A stretch of DNA of 64,000 bases from Paulownia fortunei (taxonomy: Eukaryota; Streptophyta; Magnoliopsida; Lamiales; Paulowniaceae), in contig CM033109.1 of assembly GCA_019321725.1 (NCBI GenBank), forward strand, positions 24,935,548 through 24,999,547, written 5' to 3'. Shown piece by piece: positions 1 through 12,050 of this stretch; the stretch's first letter is position 1; every line of letters begins with the position of its first letter. A model generated the notes under the pieces. That model did no database searches, had not been told where the DNA came from, and saw nothing but the letters and a program-made list of their open reading frames with translations. The translations under genes and the position numbers were made by a program.

Positions 1-1986
1 TAATGGTTCATGTTAGAATGACAGAATGGATTACAAGGCTACCGCATAGGAAACCTAGGTATGATACTGGTTCATATGCTTGAGTTTCAATAGTGCTTGC
101 TTCATGCCAAGTAGCTTGGACGCCGCATTTTAAATTGAGATTTAAACACATTTTTGGATATTAATAGTTTTCGTGGACATGTGTACATGCAGTGTCGGAG
201 CGATTGGATTTAATCTAATACATGGGAAGACCATAGAACCCATTTGGCATCGGGCGGCTTACTTGTACTAGTATATAGGTTGCTTGTTTAGAAAGAATCA
301 ACTCAACCAAGAAAGCTCATTCCTTCTTCTTGTTGCCTCAAAGGTTTTCAGCTATATAGCCGAGCGCCACGTCTAATCCATGATGCCCTTTGACTTCCAA
401 CAACTTCTCCAAAATCAAATGCAACTTATGGAAGAATCATAAGGTGCCTAAGTGTGGCGCTTTTTAGGCTTCCAGCTTCAATAACAAGTTGGATGAGCTG
501 CTTCTTTTGATCCCATGCAGTTAACTCTGAAGGAAATGAGCTCCTTAATAAGGACCAAACCTAGGACTATTCCTTTCTTACAATAAGATTTCGAAAAAAG
601 ATGACTCCGTCTGACTTCCTTCTTTCCCTAGCAAGCTCTGCAGACATGTTTTGCACACAGGTGACCCTTAAAATTATGGTTTGTAACCAGATACTTTATG
701 AGAATGCACTTGCTAGGGCACTGAGAACTTCATGTTAGGCCCTTTCTCTTTGCAAAAGGAATGAACAATGACTTGAGGGGGTTGCACATAGAATACGGTG
801 CATATGTTGAGACCGTTCTAGTTTTTGCTGGCATATAGCACTTAGTTCAAGCAATGGCAGATTACCAACTGAAGCATCTATCCTGGTTTCTTTTACTTTA
901 CAGTAGAGCTTCAAAGTGAAGAATATTTGAAAGCCAGTTGGTTCCCAAATAACCTATTGTCCAAAAATGTTGCTTAATTATGAATTAGTCTTGCTTTGGA
1001 TCAACAGCTGAAGTATTCATATTGCTGAAATCTAATGTTCCATACAAATATTTTATGACTACTGATCATTTACGGAGCTAGGCACTGAAAATGGCTTCTT
1101 CTGGCAGCAGACAAGAAAAGTTACTTGGCTTATGTATGTTCAGTTATCCAACATTTGCAGTTTCAGCCTGATATTACCACATGGCTTGTGCATCCTATCA
1201 GTGGAGAAATGTGCTAGAAACAGCTACATATACATTAGATAACCACTCATGATCAGAATTGACTAGCAAGATTTAGATTAAATGTTTTAATAAAAGAGCT
1301 GCAAAATCTATGAATGTGTGGAATAAAATTTCTCCTTTCTTCATTTCTGCTTTTAGAAATTTAGTTATATTATGTGATTATAAAAGCTTTTAAAATAGAA
1401 TGATTTTATCCAACTTTTTGGGAGATATCCATTAGCATCCTTAGGCTATGGCTGGTAAAGGGATAAATCGAGAACTCCAGAGTATATTTATTTTTTTTAC
1501 CTATTTTTACAAACATAAGGGGATAATCACCTATTTTTTTTCCTTCAATGGGGGCTCCCTATTAAACACTTCACATGGGTAAAATGCTATTTACCCAAGA
1601 AACATATTACCAAACTTGAGAAAATCTTGTACTGCTGCGCCTAAGCTGTCTCACAATTAGCAATATTAGATGTGAGTTCACATTTGTATTGCATATAATA
1701 TATGCACATGATGTCCATGTGTAAATATACAATTGATATTCATAAATATAAGTACAAGTTTAAATACGAATTTGAAATAGAGGATCTAATAGAAGCTCAC
1801 AACACAAAAAATAAATACCAAACACACAAAATGGCTATAAAGACAACTTCATTTCCTACAAAACAAACTCTCTTTCAAGCTTTCTATGTAAACCACCAAT
1901 GCTTGTAACTTCTAGGCGCACAAGCAAAACAAGAAAGAAACTTAACTAATCAAAATTTGCTACATTCCCTGCACCTCCTCCTAAAG
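1..1986. other. Intergenic, no gene seen
   Basis: No coding frame longer than about 70 codons with protein-like composition is visible on either strand. The first 1.3 kb is less AT-rich than most spacers here, so it could be the untranslated end of a gene outside the window or a noncoding transcript. Nothing in the sequence decides this. Confidence 0.4.
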
Positions 1987-2898
1987 CTACCTTTCCAAGT
2001 TCACGATCTGCAGAAAACTCTTCGTCTCCTCCTTCTGTGCCTCAACATCATCATCTTGATCATTATCCTCGTCCGCCTCTAATATATACTTGTACTCCAC
2101 CTCTTTGGAGGAGTGCAACTTCATCACCACCAGATAAAACAGCACACCAAAAATCGACATCCCAACAACGTAGTAACTGAACAGAATGTTTGCCAGCGAT
2201 TTCGCACGCTCTAAGGCCTCTTTGCCATGGCAATTCACCACATAGTGACCATCCTCAATGCTCATCAAGCAACCCTTAGGAATCAGTCTCGGGGTATACA
2301 ACATGTACCCAATGACGATGAGCCAAACACCTTGGCAAAACACAGCAAGAGACCTTGCAAAGCTAAGCAAGAAGCTCTTGGAATAGTTGATGCTCAGAAG
2401 TGCAGTGGCTAGTGATGTGAAGATGACAATCTGGAGGAGCCAATGGTACTGTCCCTCAAGTCCCATGTGGTCAGTAGAGTGGAGGTGGAAGAGGAGCAGC
2501 TCCTGGGCCAGCATCACGGCGCCGAGCATGTGGGTGAGAGCACTTCTTGCTGGCGGTGCTAGTTTGTCAAGGACGACGGCGAAGAGTGCGTAGGTGAAGA
2601 TGGAGAGTGAGATGTTAGCATGTTCGAAGTTGTGGAGGTGGTTGGAAGGGATGGTGGCATCGTGGTCGAGGGGCTGGTGGCGGTGGGGCATGATGAAGAG
2701 CTCCATGGCTATGGAGGTGAAGGAGGCAAACATAATGAAGTAGAGTTCTAAGTATCTGGCTCTTGAAGTGGGGAACCATGGGAGAGAGGTGTAGGATTTG
2801 GGGTTGATGGCATGGAGTTTGGTATGGTTGAAGAGATGCCATAGGCCAATGATGCAGAAGGCTAATCCAGGTGCTACATGACCTCTGAAATTCCCCAT
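1987..2898 (-). CDS. DUF716 / TMEM45-like multi-pass membrane protein (copy A, 303 aa)
   Basis: Intronless gene for a plant DUF716 (TMEM45-like) protein. The start is the ATG at 2898, giving MGNFRGHVAPG, which matches the starts of the two related genes in the window. Hydrophobic segments lie near residues 10-27, 50-70, 95-113, 120-137, 152-170, 180-200 and 238-258, so about seven membrane passes are likely. Family hallmarks are GLWHLFNH (19-25), HLHNFEH (87-93) and HLHSTDHMG...QYHW (138-153). The hydrophilic C-terminal tail has an acidic run (about 275-284) followed by SFLQI. The biochemical role is unknown; plant members have been called viral-response proteins from expression data only. 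This copy is the most divergent of the three and lies on the opposite strand to copy B. The full-length frame suggests a working gene. Confidence 0.9.
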   Translation of the reverse strand: MGNFRGHVAPGLAFCIIGLWHLFNHTKLHAINPKSYTSLPWFPTSRARYLELYFIMFASFTSIAMELFIMPHRHQPLDHDATIPSNHLHNFEHANISLSIFTYALFAVVLDKLAPPARSALTHMLGAVMLAQELLLFHLHSTDHMGLEGQYHWLLQIVIFTSLATALLSINYSKSFLLSFARSLAVFCQGVWLIVIGYMLYTPRLIPKGCLMSIEDGHYVVNCHGKEALERAKSLANILFSYYVVGMSIFGVLFYLVVMKLHSSKEVEYKYILEADEDNDQDDDVEAQKEETKSFLQIVNLER

Positions 2899-2992
2899 GT
2901 TTTTTTTCCTGGAGCTTGCTTGGTTCTGTGTTTTGTGTTTGGGAGGAAGTGAGAAGGTAAATGTGGGATGGAATGGGACTTATGGTGAGGAG

Positions 2993-2999
2993 TTTTATA
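2993..2999 (-). promoter_or_regulatory. Probable TATA box of DUF716 copy A
   Basis: TATAAAA on the minus strand, about 95 bases before the ATG at 2898. The distance allows a 5' UTR of roughly 60-65 nt. Position and consensus are the only evidence. Confidence 0.5.
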
Positions 3000-3189
3000 C
3001 AAGGGGACTGTAAATGAAACCAATATTAAAAATTATTGTATACATCAATATGCACCCTTGTTTTATCACTTGATCTTATCTTTAAATTTGGTGATTTATT
3101 TAGGATTTTATTTTTTATATATATGTTAAATATATTTAAGTCATATTAAATATATATTTTAAAAAATATTTTATACAGTCATCGAGAGC

Positions 3190-3630
3190 CATTGGTGGTG
3201 TTAGTTTTATTATAGGGGAGTATTTCGTATGTAGTTTTGAAATTCGATATAAAATAATAAATTAAAATATAATTAATTTTTTTATTTAATATTTTATTTT
3301 ATATTTCATTTTATAAATATATATTAAGAATATATATGATTTAGATATGGGCTCAAATTATAAGACATGCAATATACTTCTTGAATTACGTGTGGTATAT
3401 TGAAATACGCCGTTTTAAGCCATTACTGTTGTTAGTTTTATTACAAGCGAGTATTTAAAAATTTACATGTAATTGTGATGTAAAATATAAGATAAATAAT
3501 AAATTAAAATATAATTAATATTTTATTTTATAAGTACATATTATGTGTATATACGATTTAGATATGAGATTAAATCATAACACATGCAATATACTTCTTG
3601 AATTACGTGTAGTATACTGAAATATCATCT
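3190..3630. repeat. Tandem duplication of about 220 bp upstream of DUF716 copy A
   Basis: Two diverged copies lie head to tail, about 3190-3418 and 3419-3630. Both begin with GCCATT followed by GTTAGTTTTATTA, and both end with a block containing ATGCAATATACTTCTTG and a TACGTGT motif (near 3369-3395 and 3584-3611). The units differ by substitutions and small gaps, so the duplication is not recent. It lies about 200 bp upstream of the gene's TATA box. Confidence 0.7.
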
Positions 3631-6520
3631 ATTTTATTTAATATTTTTGTAGGACATTTTAATATTCTGCATAGTACAATCTTTATGAAATTCGTGTGTA
3701 TAAAACTATAAAGCGAGCAAGCTACATGTGAAAATTGAAGTGAAAAACATTGGAGTATTTTAGAGATAGCATGGATGCCAGACCCCCGTGCCCCTACATA
3801 TCCACTGGCCACTAAATTAACTAAAGACAAATATACTTATTAATTTTGTATAATTAATATTCCCTCACTAATTAATTACTATTATCTTAATTTATACCGA
3901 CCAAATCAAGCAACAACTTTAGTATATATATTTGGGGTGTGTCAAATTAATTATAATCACTCTTTTATATATTTTTTTAATAATTATCATCGACATTGCA
4001 TGTGGATTATGGGAACAATTTGCAATTAAACAATTATTTCAATTATAAATTTATGAGAATGAGAAGCTTTGTCTTGAATTCAACCATCTATCACATCTAT
4101 AATCTTCCCCTAGTACATGGTATACATTATAAGGCAAGTTTATTTTATGAAATAATTAAAGATAAAATGATTTTTCCTAAGATAGAATTACCAACAAAGA
4201 TAAAAATAAAAATATTTTCATTTCTTCTTAAATATCAACGACTAGTCTTCGTTTCTTTTTTCTTTTTTCTTTAATTTGTTCACATCCATATTTTGATAAA
4301 AAAATATTGCAAAAAATCAATTAAACAAATCTAATAAATTAATGCTTTTTAAATCAAAGATATGTGAAAAAACAATGAAAGATTAATAACAATATGAGAT
4401 AGCATAGTCAAGAAACAAAACCAACAGTTTGGAATTTTGTGTTACAAGCCGCCACGTGTATATATAATTATAATTTTATAAATATATATTTTAAAAAATA
4501 TTTTATACACACTATCTTAAGTGACACATGAACTATAAAATAAAATAAAAAATAAAAAATTAAAATAAAAGATTCAAACTTAAAAAAATAAAAAAATCAG
4601 GTAATCTTGTTTTAACTTACTAATTAATTAGCTTCGCCTTTAATTAGTTTATTGGATTAGTATGAGTATGACATCCTCGTTCCGGTATCTCCGGCTGTTT
4701 TTTATGAATCCTGTAATAAATATGCAGAGTATCAAAACAAATCCAATTCAATAAAGCTAAAATTTATTTAATTTCCTACCCTAAAAGTAAGAGCTTTGGC
4801 ACTTTCCTACTTGAAATAATAATTTTTTTCTTCTATCTTTAAATTTCAATATTGAAAAAAAGTTAGTTTTGGGCTTTGACATCGCCCCTAAAAATGCAAT
4901 TACCAAATAATATATAGTCAGAAATTTTAAAAAGTAATTAAGTGGTAGTATTAAACAACATAATGAATAATAAGATTTTGAAAATTTGATAACGTCCAAA
5001 TTATCAAAGAACCAATACAATAAATTAGTTAAAACAAAATAAATGGTTTATTTTTGTATTATAGCAAAAGGAGTAAATTATTTCGGTAAAAAGGAGGTGT
5101 ATTTTAGCATTTTTTTACCATAAATTTTCAAAAATAAAAAGAACCTTATTAAGTAATAATTGAGTATTTGAATGATCTACATGCGATATTAAATGAAATA
5201 CATCGACTAGTGTAAAATAGAGAAATTACCATTTAAATACTCCTAATATTATATGAAGTGAGATATATATTATACAAATAATTGTTTAAAGGTCTTGTAC
5301 TAACAACTTTGGCCGTGCTCACCCCCCAAAAAGGTTTAATAATAATAAACAACTTTGCCTGTCTGCTCAACTCTGTGTATCTTTCCACAATAAGCCATTG
5401 ATATTTAGTTTGCTTCAAATTAATTATATTAATAACTTTATAACTAAGTCCCAGTTTGACGATTCACGTGAATCAGAGATTTATAGTGCAGATTTCGAGA
5501 GGCATGGCCTCAGATAATTATAATTATTAATATATGATATTGTCAGTAAATAAAGTTATTATTTGTATAATAATTACATTTGTCCTTTAGTTCAGTGGAT
5601 TTGTGGTTCCGGGGGGTCTATGGCTATTTTTTTTTGGAAAATATTCTAATAAATATATCCATATTTAAGTGTTGGCAGAGTATCACAACGAATCCTATCC
5701 AAACACTATTAAAATATTTAGGAAATCGATGAATATGTTATGTGCATTTGTAATTTTGCGGCGTATTTTAGATGATATGTCGTATTCATGGAATATATAA
5801 CTATTTGTAATAACCTTTTGAACGCGTCTGAGAATTTTTTTTTTTTTTTTTTATAATTTTGTATGATTATACATCTAAGTGACTTGAGCACGTGATATGA
5901 TTCGAAAGTAGGTGGGAAAATATTTGAAGGAAGAATACTGGTGTAGTAGTGAGGCTTATTTATAACAAATTGGTTGAATAAGATGATGGATCAATCATAG
6001 GTGCAAGGGGACACACTGATCTCAATTCCTTGGAAACAAGTTCCAATGGTTTGAGTTATATAGAAATTTGGGGCATTCTCATTTTACTATTTACTCCCTT
6101 TAGTCAAACTTGTTGTCAACCTCTTCAGATATGTTCCTCATTGAAGTAAAATATTGTGATTTTCGATCAACCTTGAAAAGATGAAAAAGACCATTTAGGA
6201 ACAAGAAAATATCATCATGATTTGTTTGATTCAAATGAAACAATACCTCATTTTAGAAAGAACCTCAATAAGGCTCTATTTCATCCATTTAATACAGAAC
6301 TTTGGTGTCATTGACATAAAGAAATTTTCATTTCTTTTGGCATATGAGAAAACCCTTTTTTCTGTGTAATATTGGCTTAATTAAAGCAGCTTTTTTGTTG
6401 AAAAAAACTTGCAATATTAAAATATTTTGTTAATTTAACGAGTTTTACTGATATCATTCTCAAAGTTTGATCGTGAAGATGATGGAAAAAATTTCCCAAG
6501 GAAATATCACCAGCCCTTTC
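3631..6520. other. AT-rich spacer between divergent DUF716 copies A and B
   Basis: No gene is seen. Short hydrophobic frames near 3603-3830, 3996-4274 and 4781-5020 have low-complexity AT-driven composition and no homology I recognise. A 30-base block at 4480-4509 is repeated exactly at 3148-3177 on the same strand, which points to shared repeat debris. A poly-T run lies near 5837-5852. Confidence 0.5.
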
Positions 6521-6527
6521 TATAAAC
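6521..6527 (+). promoter_or_regulatory. Probable TATA box of DUF716 copy B
   Basis: TATAAAC followed by CCC, 183 bases before the ATG at 6704. Copy C has a matching TATAAAA-ACCCC arrangement 185 bases before its ATG, which supports this as the core promoter inherited by both copies. Confidence 0.55.
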
Positions 6528-6703
6528 CCCGTCACCTGCCATGCCTGTATTGCTTGCCCCCGCATTTTGTTCCCTTTTCCTTCCCTCCCTTTTCCCTTCT
6601 TATTTATCCTATCTAGATTCCAACCACCAAACCAAGCAAGCTGCAAAAACAATTTCCAAGCTCTTCTAAACCAGAAAAAGAAAAGAAAGAACAAGAAAAC
6701 CAT

Positions 6704-7651
6704 ATGGGAAATCTTAGGGGCCATGTGACATATGGAACTGGTTTCTTGCTTATTGGGCTGTGGCACCTCATCAACCACACCAAACTCCATACCCTCAACC
6801 CAGAATCCTACACCTCTTTGCCATGGTTTCCCACTTCAAGAATCAGATTCTTGGAGCTCTTCTTCATAATGGCAGGTTCCATAACCGCCATTGTTATGGA
6901 GCTCTTCATCGGGCTGCTCCATCACCAGCCCCTTGACCCGGATGGCAGCATCCCTTCTAGCCATCTCCACAACTTTGAACATTCCGTTATTGCCTTGAGT
7001 ATTCTCATGTATGGTTTTTTTGCAATCTTGTTGGATAAACTTGCCCCACCAGCACAATATGGGCTCACTAATTTGATTGGTTCTGTGGCCTTTGCAATGG
7101 AGCTCCTCATCTTCCACCTCCACTCCACTGACCACATGGGGGTGGAGGGCCAGTACCACTGGCTCCTCCAAATTGTAATCTTTACATCACTAGCCACCAC
7201 CCTTTTGAGCATCAATTACCCTGAGAGCTTCTTGATTAGTTTTGTGAGGTCTCTTAGTATACTATTCCAAGGTGTTTGGTTCATAAACATCGGATTCATG
7301 TTATGGACCCCTGGACTGATCCCTAAGGGTTGTTTCATGAGCTGGGAGAATGGTTATTATATTGTCCGGTGCCACGGGGAAGAGGCCTTAGAGCGTGCCA
7401 AGTCGCTAGTGAATATTCAGTTCAGCTACTATGTAGTGGGGTTGAGTATATTGGCCGCGACCATATATCTGGTCATGTTCAAGTTTTACTCCGGAAAGGT
7501 TGAGTACCAATCTCTAACAAGATTTTCTGAGAAAGACGAGGAAAACGATGATGATGATGATGAAGCAAAGAAGCTGCGTAATGCGACAGGGGAGAGACAA
7601 AGTTTTCTGAGAATTGATAAGTCATTTGCTCCCATGGACATGGAAATGTAG
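6704..7651 (+). CDS. DUF716 / TMEM45-like multi-pass membrane protein (copy B, 315 aa)
   Basis: Intronless paralogue of copy A with the conserved start MGNLRGHVTYG at the ATG at 6704. It carries the same family blocks: GLWHLINHTKLH near the first membrane segment, HLHNFEH, HLHSTDHMGVEGQYHW, and a GCxM...CHGEEALERAKSL block before the last membrane segment. About seven hydrophobic segments are visible. The tail contains a run of aspartates (about residues 286-291) and ends SFLRIDKSFAPMDMEM, which nearly matches the tail of copy C, so B and C are closer to each other than to A. Function is unknown. The frame is complete and shows no disabling changes. Confidence 0.92.
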   Translation: MGNLRGHVTYGTGFLLIGLWHLINHTKLHTLNPESYTSLPWFPTSRIRFLELFFIMAGSITAIVMELFIGLLHHQPLDPDGSIPSSHLHNFEHSVIALSILMYGFFAILLDKLAPPAQYGLTNLIGSVAFAMELLIFHLHSTDHMGVEGQYHWLLQIVIFTSLATTLLSINYPESFLISFVRSLSILFQGVWFINIGFMLWTPGLIPKGCFMSWENGYYIVRCHGEEALERAKSLVNIQFSYYVVGLSILAATIYLVMFKFYSGKVEYQSLTRFSEKDEENDDDDDEAKKLRNATGERQSFLRIDKSFAPMDMEM

Positions 7652-10097
7652 GTGGTGGAAAGGGGGATGGAAGATTTTACTCTCTATGATTTTAGCTTAT
7701 TGTGCAATGACAGCTAATGTAATAGGAGTATGAAATGTGGGATGGGATTAAGAGGGGGAGCTGAATTAGGCCTTTAGAATGTGAACTGGATCTGTGTATT
7801 GACTGGCCTTTTTGGAATTAAATGGAAGTTGTCGTTGGAGATGTTTTCAGAACAAAATATGCAAGTTCCAGTACTGTCCCAGAATGCAAGAGATTAAAAG
7901 GAACTACTATAATTAATGGAATATGTGTTGGAAGAAATCCTTGCCAATTTCCAGATAGAAAGAGAAATGCAACAATACCAATCTTAGGAGCTAGAGATTC
8001 ATAGTCTTTCAGTTATAAACAAGCCTACAACAAATACCTAATAATCTGCTTCGAATTTTTCTTTGCTATCAACCAATTTTTGTTGATCATGTCATGGTAG
8101 AAACCAATCGATCTTATAACTCATGTACAGAATCTTAATACCAGAAAAGCCTTAAAGCAAGGGAAGCTCTTATGCAGAGAGCCAAGGCATTATTTTTCTG
8201 AAGGTACTTCATTTCAGCGAAAGCACAACAATAGGTAAAAAAAATAATTCAAGTACTACTTAAGCTCAATGAATACTTTCTCTTGTAGCGTAGTTTCATC
8301 AATCAAAATCCAATTTTACTTTAGTTGAACAGTGTGTGCATCATATGCCACCTCCCTCTTTGTACTTTTACAGAGTAGGAATGTTACAGCAGCATAAATT
8401 TGGCTTCAAAAGAATAATGGGACACAGGGATAGGCTTTTTTACCAGTGAACTTTTCCAATTACAGGTGTCAACTTTGGAAGTCGACAGGCTGGGCGGAGT
8501 GCAGATGGTTTCTTGCATTACCGAGCATTGGTTTTTCCATTTTCTTCTTTTGCCGAAGCCAGACTTGGTAAGTTTGTCTGCTCGCTGCTTGTCCAACGGA
8601 GGAAACTGTAAAAAATGAATAGTTGACTTGTTACCAGAACGGAATAGTTTCTGCTTGCAGTCAATATTATGAGGATAACTGAGCATTATGGATGAATTTG
8701 ACCTGTTTTGACGTGCTGGAAAGGTTGAAGAAGCTTATCAGATCATCGTGATCATGCCAATGGAGCCTAATTCCTTTTATCCAAAGACATTACCTCAGTG
8801 CTTGTAGTTAACGCCATGGCCATGCTCTTTAAGTGAACATTTGATGCAACTTCTGCTCAAACAGAACGGAGCCCATCATTAGAGCAAACTATATACTTGG
8901 GCCAAGTTACCCTCTAATAATGGATATTGGAATGGCACCAATAACATGAGATATGGCATGAAACAAAAAGGTTTCAAGAACATTCCTGGTTGAAATTGGA
9001 TATGGCCGCGTGGTGGCCTGTGATCTGCAGGGCATTGACGAAGAGTTTTTGGGTAATATTTATCAGCTGTGGTATTCGAAGACCTCAATTACACATTGTC
9101 TTCTCTTTCTGCCAGAACAAATAGCGAAAATCAAGAGAAAAACACATTTCAGGGACAAGGGACAACAGATGAAAATGTTAATGGAATATGGATTATTTCA
9201 TAGTGCTTGATTTAGGACAGGAAATGGATTAAGAGGATACCAGATGGACAAGAAACCAAAACGCGCCACTGATTCTTTTGCTTGAGCTCCAAATAAGTGC
9301 TTTATGTGCCCAGGAACTTAGTTGCTATAATGGGAATCGAGATTCATGTTCAATGACATTGGTGGTCATGAATACGTGAAAATACAATATTTTCTATGGT
9401 GTTTGGTTTATCGTCCATGATAATTTCAAGGTCTGGCCTGTTGTATATTAAGAAGCAGAACAAATTTTGGTTTAAGATATGCTTGCAAGTAGTTGTTTTT
9501 GCTGATCCCTCTTCAAGGCTCTATTACTTTTTCTTTTTCACTGCACACTAAAGTTTTTGGGAATTTGCTTATTGCATTTGTGTAAATATAGGGAGATTTT
9601 AGTGGATCCTTTCAAGTGCTTTGCTTCAAGAAAAAGTGCTAAGCTAAATAGTAGTAACTCTTGCTAGCATTTTGATCACCATATTGCTCTAATCTGGACT
9701 CAGAGCAACAATGATGAAGTTAGCTGAATTAAGTACGATAAAAACATATCGTAATTAGTGTTGTCTTGTGTTTCCTAACTGATTAGAATTTATAGTATCT
9801 TCCGTTTCTTGATTAAAACCATCATGATCATTTGAAGCAAAAATTACTAATCTGTGTTAAATGGATTGCCTAAACTCATCTGTGCACAGAGTATGTTCAA
9901 TAACTTACCCATTAATAGGTGAACTTAAAACCAAAATTTCCAGAAGAAAGAATATACAACAAAACCGAAATCTAATAGGGAATACTTGGAGCTACTTGGA
10001 AGCACAAACATTATCTTGAAAGCCACAATGAAATAAGCAGTCCTACTCCGTACATAGAATACAAAAAAGTTCCATAGATTCTTACATGTTACCCTAT
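7652..10097. other. Spacer, no supported gene
   Basis: The first 170 bases are probably the 3' UTR of DUF716 copy B. A 100-codon minus-strand frame at 8384-8686 is moderately polar (it includes KLTKSGFGKRRKWKNQ) but has no recognised family and no clear splice context, so I do not call it. The remainder has only short frames. Confidence 0.4.
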
Positions 10098-10484
10098 TCA
10101 TCGTCTACTAAACAAGGGAAACCATCTTTCTTGCAAGGAACTGTGGTGAGAGATCATGAATATCAGAAACACCAGCAGAATGGCCACCCCAAGTGGTGAT
10201 CCTCCTACCCTATGAAGTGAATCCTTCTCCGGCAATGACAAGAAAAACGGGACTCGCTCTCCATCATTGCTCGATAACCAGTGCAAAAAGAGCAGCAGAA
10301 GCACAGGAAACACCATAAGGCATAGCTTGAAGTTGTCCATCAAGTCCTCAAACGTGGACTCATAGTTGATGTACCAAGTGAAGATCACGAAGAGGAAGAC
10401 TATGGCAATGAAGAAGAAGAAGTGGATTGGCAGTGAAAAGTTCTGGAGGTAATCAGAGTAAGAAGAGTTGTTGTATCTAGCCAT
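10098..10484 (-). CDS. Small three-helix membrane protein, unknown family (128 aa)
   Basis: Single-exon gene that starts MARYNNSSYSDYLQNF. Hydrophobic segments are at about residues 17-39, 53-69 and 97-112, separated by a polar acidic loop (ESTFEDLMD) and a loop with a GERVPF and GGSPLG pattern. The C-terminus is basic (LQERWFPLFSRR). I do not recognise the family beyond small plant transmembrane proteins. Reasons to believe it is real: the composition is coherent, a polar N-terminus precedes the first helix, the start sits 80-90 bases below a TATA-like sequence, and there are no overlapping alternatives. No signal peptide cleavage site is evident. Role and location are not inferable from the sequence. 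Confidence 0.7.
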   Translation of the reverse strand: MARYNNSSYSDYLQNFSLPIHFFFFIAIVFLFVIFTWYINYESTFEDLMDNFKLCLMVFPVLLLLFLHWLSSNDGERVPFFLSLPEKDSLHRVGGSPLGVAILLVFLIFMISHHSSLQERWFPLFSRR

Positions 10485-10562
10485 GCTGAGAAAGAGAGCT
10501 TTGAAAATTGAATGAGGTCTTTAGGAGCAAAGATGTACAAAGGGTAGAGTACTAGAGTGTGT

Positions 10563-10571
10563 AAATATATA
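10563..10571 (-). promoter_or_regulatory. TATA-like element of the small membrane protein gene
   Basis: TATATATTT on the minus strand, about 80 bases before the ATG at 10484. The evidence is position and sequence only. Confidence 0.4.
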
Positions 10572-11787
10572 GGAGGGGCTTTTTTGGAGTGAAAGAGATG
10601 AAAGTAAAAGCTATTGGAAGTGTTCTGGAAACAACTAGTTTGCTTTAAAGGGCAAAGCTAAAGTTAAGGGCAGGTTAAGTAAGATGTTGGCTATGTTATA
10701 TGAGGTGGGGAGGTCAAATCAATTTGAACTAAGATATTTCCGCCGCATTTAGGTACAAGTTAAAATGAGGAGGGAGGAATCAAAATAGAACACCGTCTTT
10801 TAATGCAAATCATATTACAATCAAATCAAATCAAATTAAGGATAAAATTTTATACATAATATTTAATTAATATAATATAAGAAGATGAAATAGAATTTAT
10901 AATAAAAAAATAAAAATAAATTAGTGAATTTTTTAAATTAAATTAGTAATAAATATTTTCTCTTTTTACAACTTTTTATTTTCAATAATTAAGGGAATAG
11001 TGTAATGGGAAATACAAAATTTTTGAAAACTTGCAGTACCATATAGTGATCCTACTTTTTGGGATATCCATAAGGATGCATCCAAAAATTGAGGCCTTTT
11101 CCTGTATGTAGAGTAGAACCGACCATAGACAACATCATGGGGGACTGAGAAGAATATTTTAGAAAAAAGTGGAGTGAGGACAAAGTGGAATATTATCATG
11201 CAAAAAAGACTATTAAAGAATTTGGATCTTTGTCACCTTTGCAAAACTTTGCCCCTTTTCCTTTTTCTTGCCACAAAACCTCTATTTAATTAATAAAAAA
11301 CAAACTATTTAAATGATAGTTTTTTTTATATTATTATTGTTGGATTAATATATGCAGAGTCTCAAATTAATCTCTTCTCGAACTAGTATACTTTTGTTTT
11401 ATTGAATTTTATCGTGTATAAAACTTTTAAAATATATTAGTAATTAGATGGTATATTACATTAAAATTTGAGCAGAAATAAAAAATTTGGATGAAAATTA
11501 ACATTAATTTTCTTAGTAATTTTGTTATATCAAGTAGTTGATTGTTATACTTAATAGTAATAGTTGTCGGCATCTTAATGTAATTTAACTTTTTTTCTAA
11601 CAATAATATCATCATCGTAGCACATTGTTATTGGTCTTTATTGTGCAACAACTATTAAATCAACTTTTTGAATATCTCAGCCAGCCACCTTTTAACACAT
11701 TAGTGCCTATTCTAATCTCTAATAAATCTTATGTAGTTGCTTCAATGAATCAATTGAGCTACCTGGACAAGTATGCTAGCAACACTT
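10572..11787. other. AT-rich spacer up to the copia element
   Basis: No gene is seen. The stretch contains the upstream region of the small membrane protein gene and AT-rich sequence. Short frames at 10966-11199 and 11427-11615 look like chance translations. Confidence 0.4.
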
Positions 11788-12040
11788 TGAAGAAGATGAC
11801 AATCTCTAAGTGTTTTGAATGTAAAATTGTGTTTCTATCGTCTTTCACGTGTAATGTTTATAGAGAAAGTAAAGAATATGTATACGAAACTAAAAAGCTA
11901 CCTAAACAGAAATATATAATCTAGGCTAAGAAATAAAAAGTTACCTAAATAAAAGATAATTACATAAAAACTAAATAAAGAATAAAATCATCTCCACAAA
12001 ATTTGGTAAAGAATTTGTTGGAGTGATTGTCTTTGATACG
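11788..12040 (-). repeat. 3' LTR of the copia element
   Basis: Direct repeat partner of 16434-16688. On the plus strand it starts TGAAGAAGATGA and ends GATACG, where the partner ends GATACA. The outer TG/CA terminus has therefore decayed to TG/CG on one side. A shared interior block around CTACCTAAACAGAAA confirms the pairing. Confidence 0.9.
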
Positions 12041-12050
12041 CCCCTCAAGA
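12041..12050 (-). other. Polypurine tract of the copia element
   Basis: On the minus strand TTGAGGGG directly precedes the 3' LTR. This is the usual position and composition for plus-strand priming in copia elements. Confidence 0.65.

Noticed and set aside
8384..8686. 100-codon minus-strand frame
   Set aside because: No recognised family, no clear partner exons and no promoter signal. It could be part of an unseen transcript, but I cannot support it.
11625..11924. 99-codon plus-strand frame at the left edge of the copia element
   Set aside because: It spans flanking DNA and the 3' LTR with no protein features.
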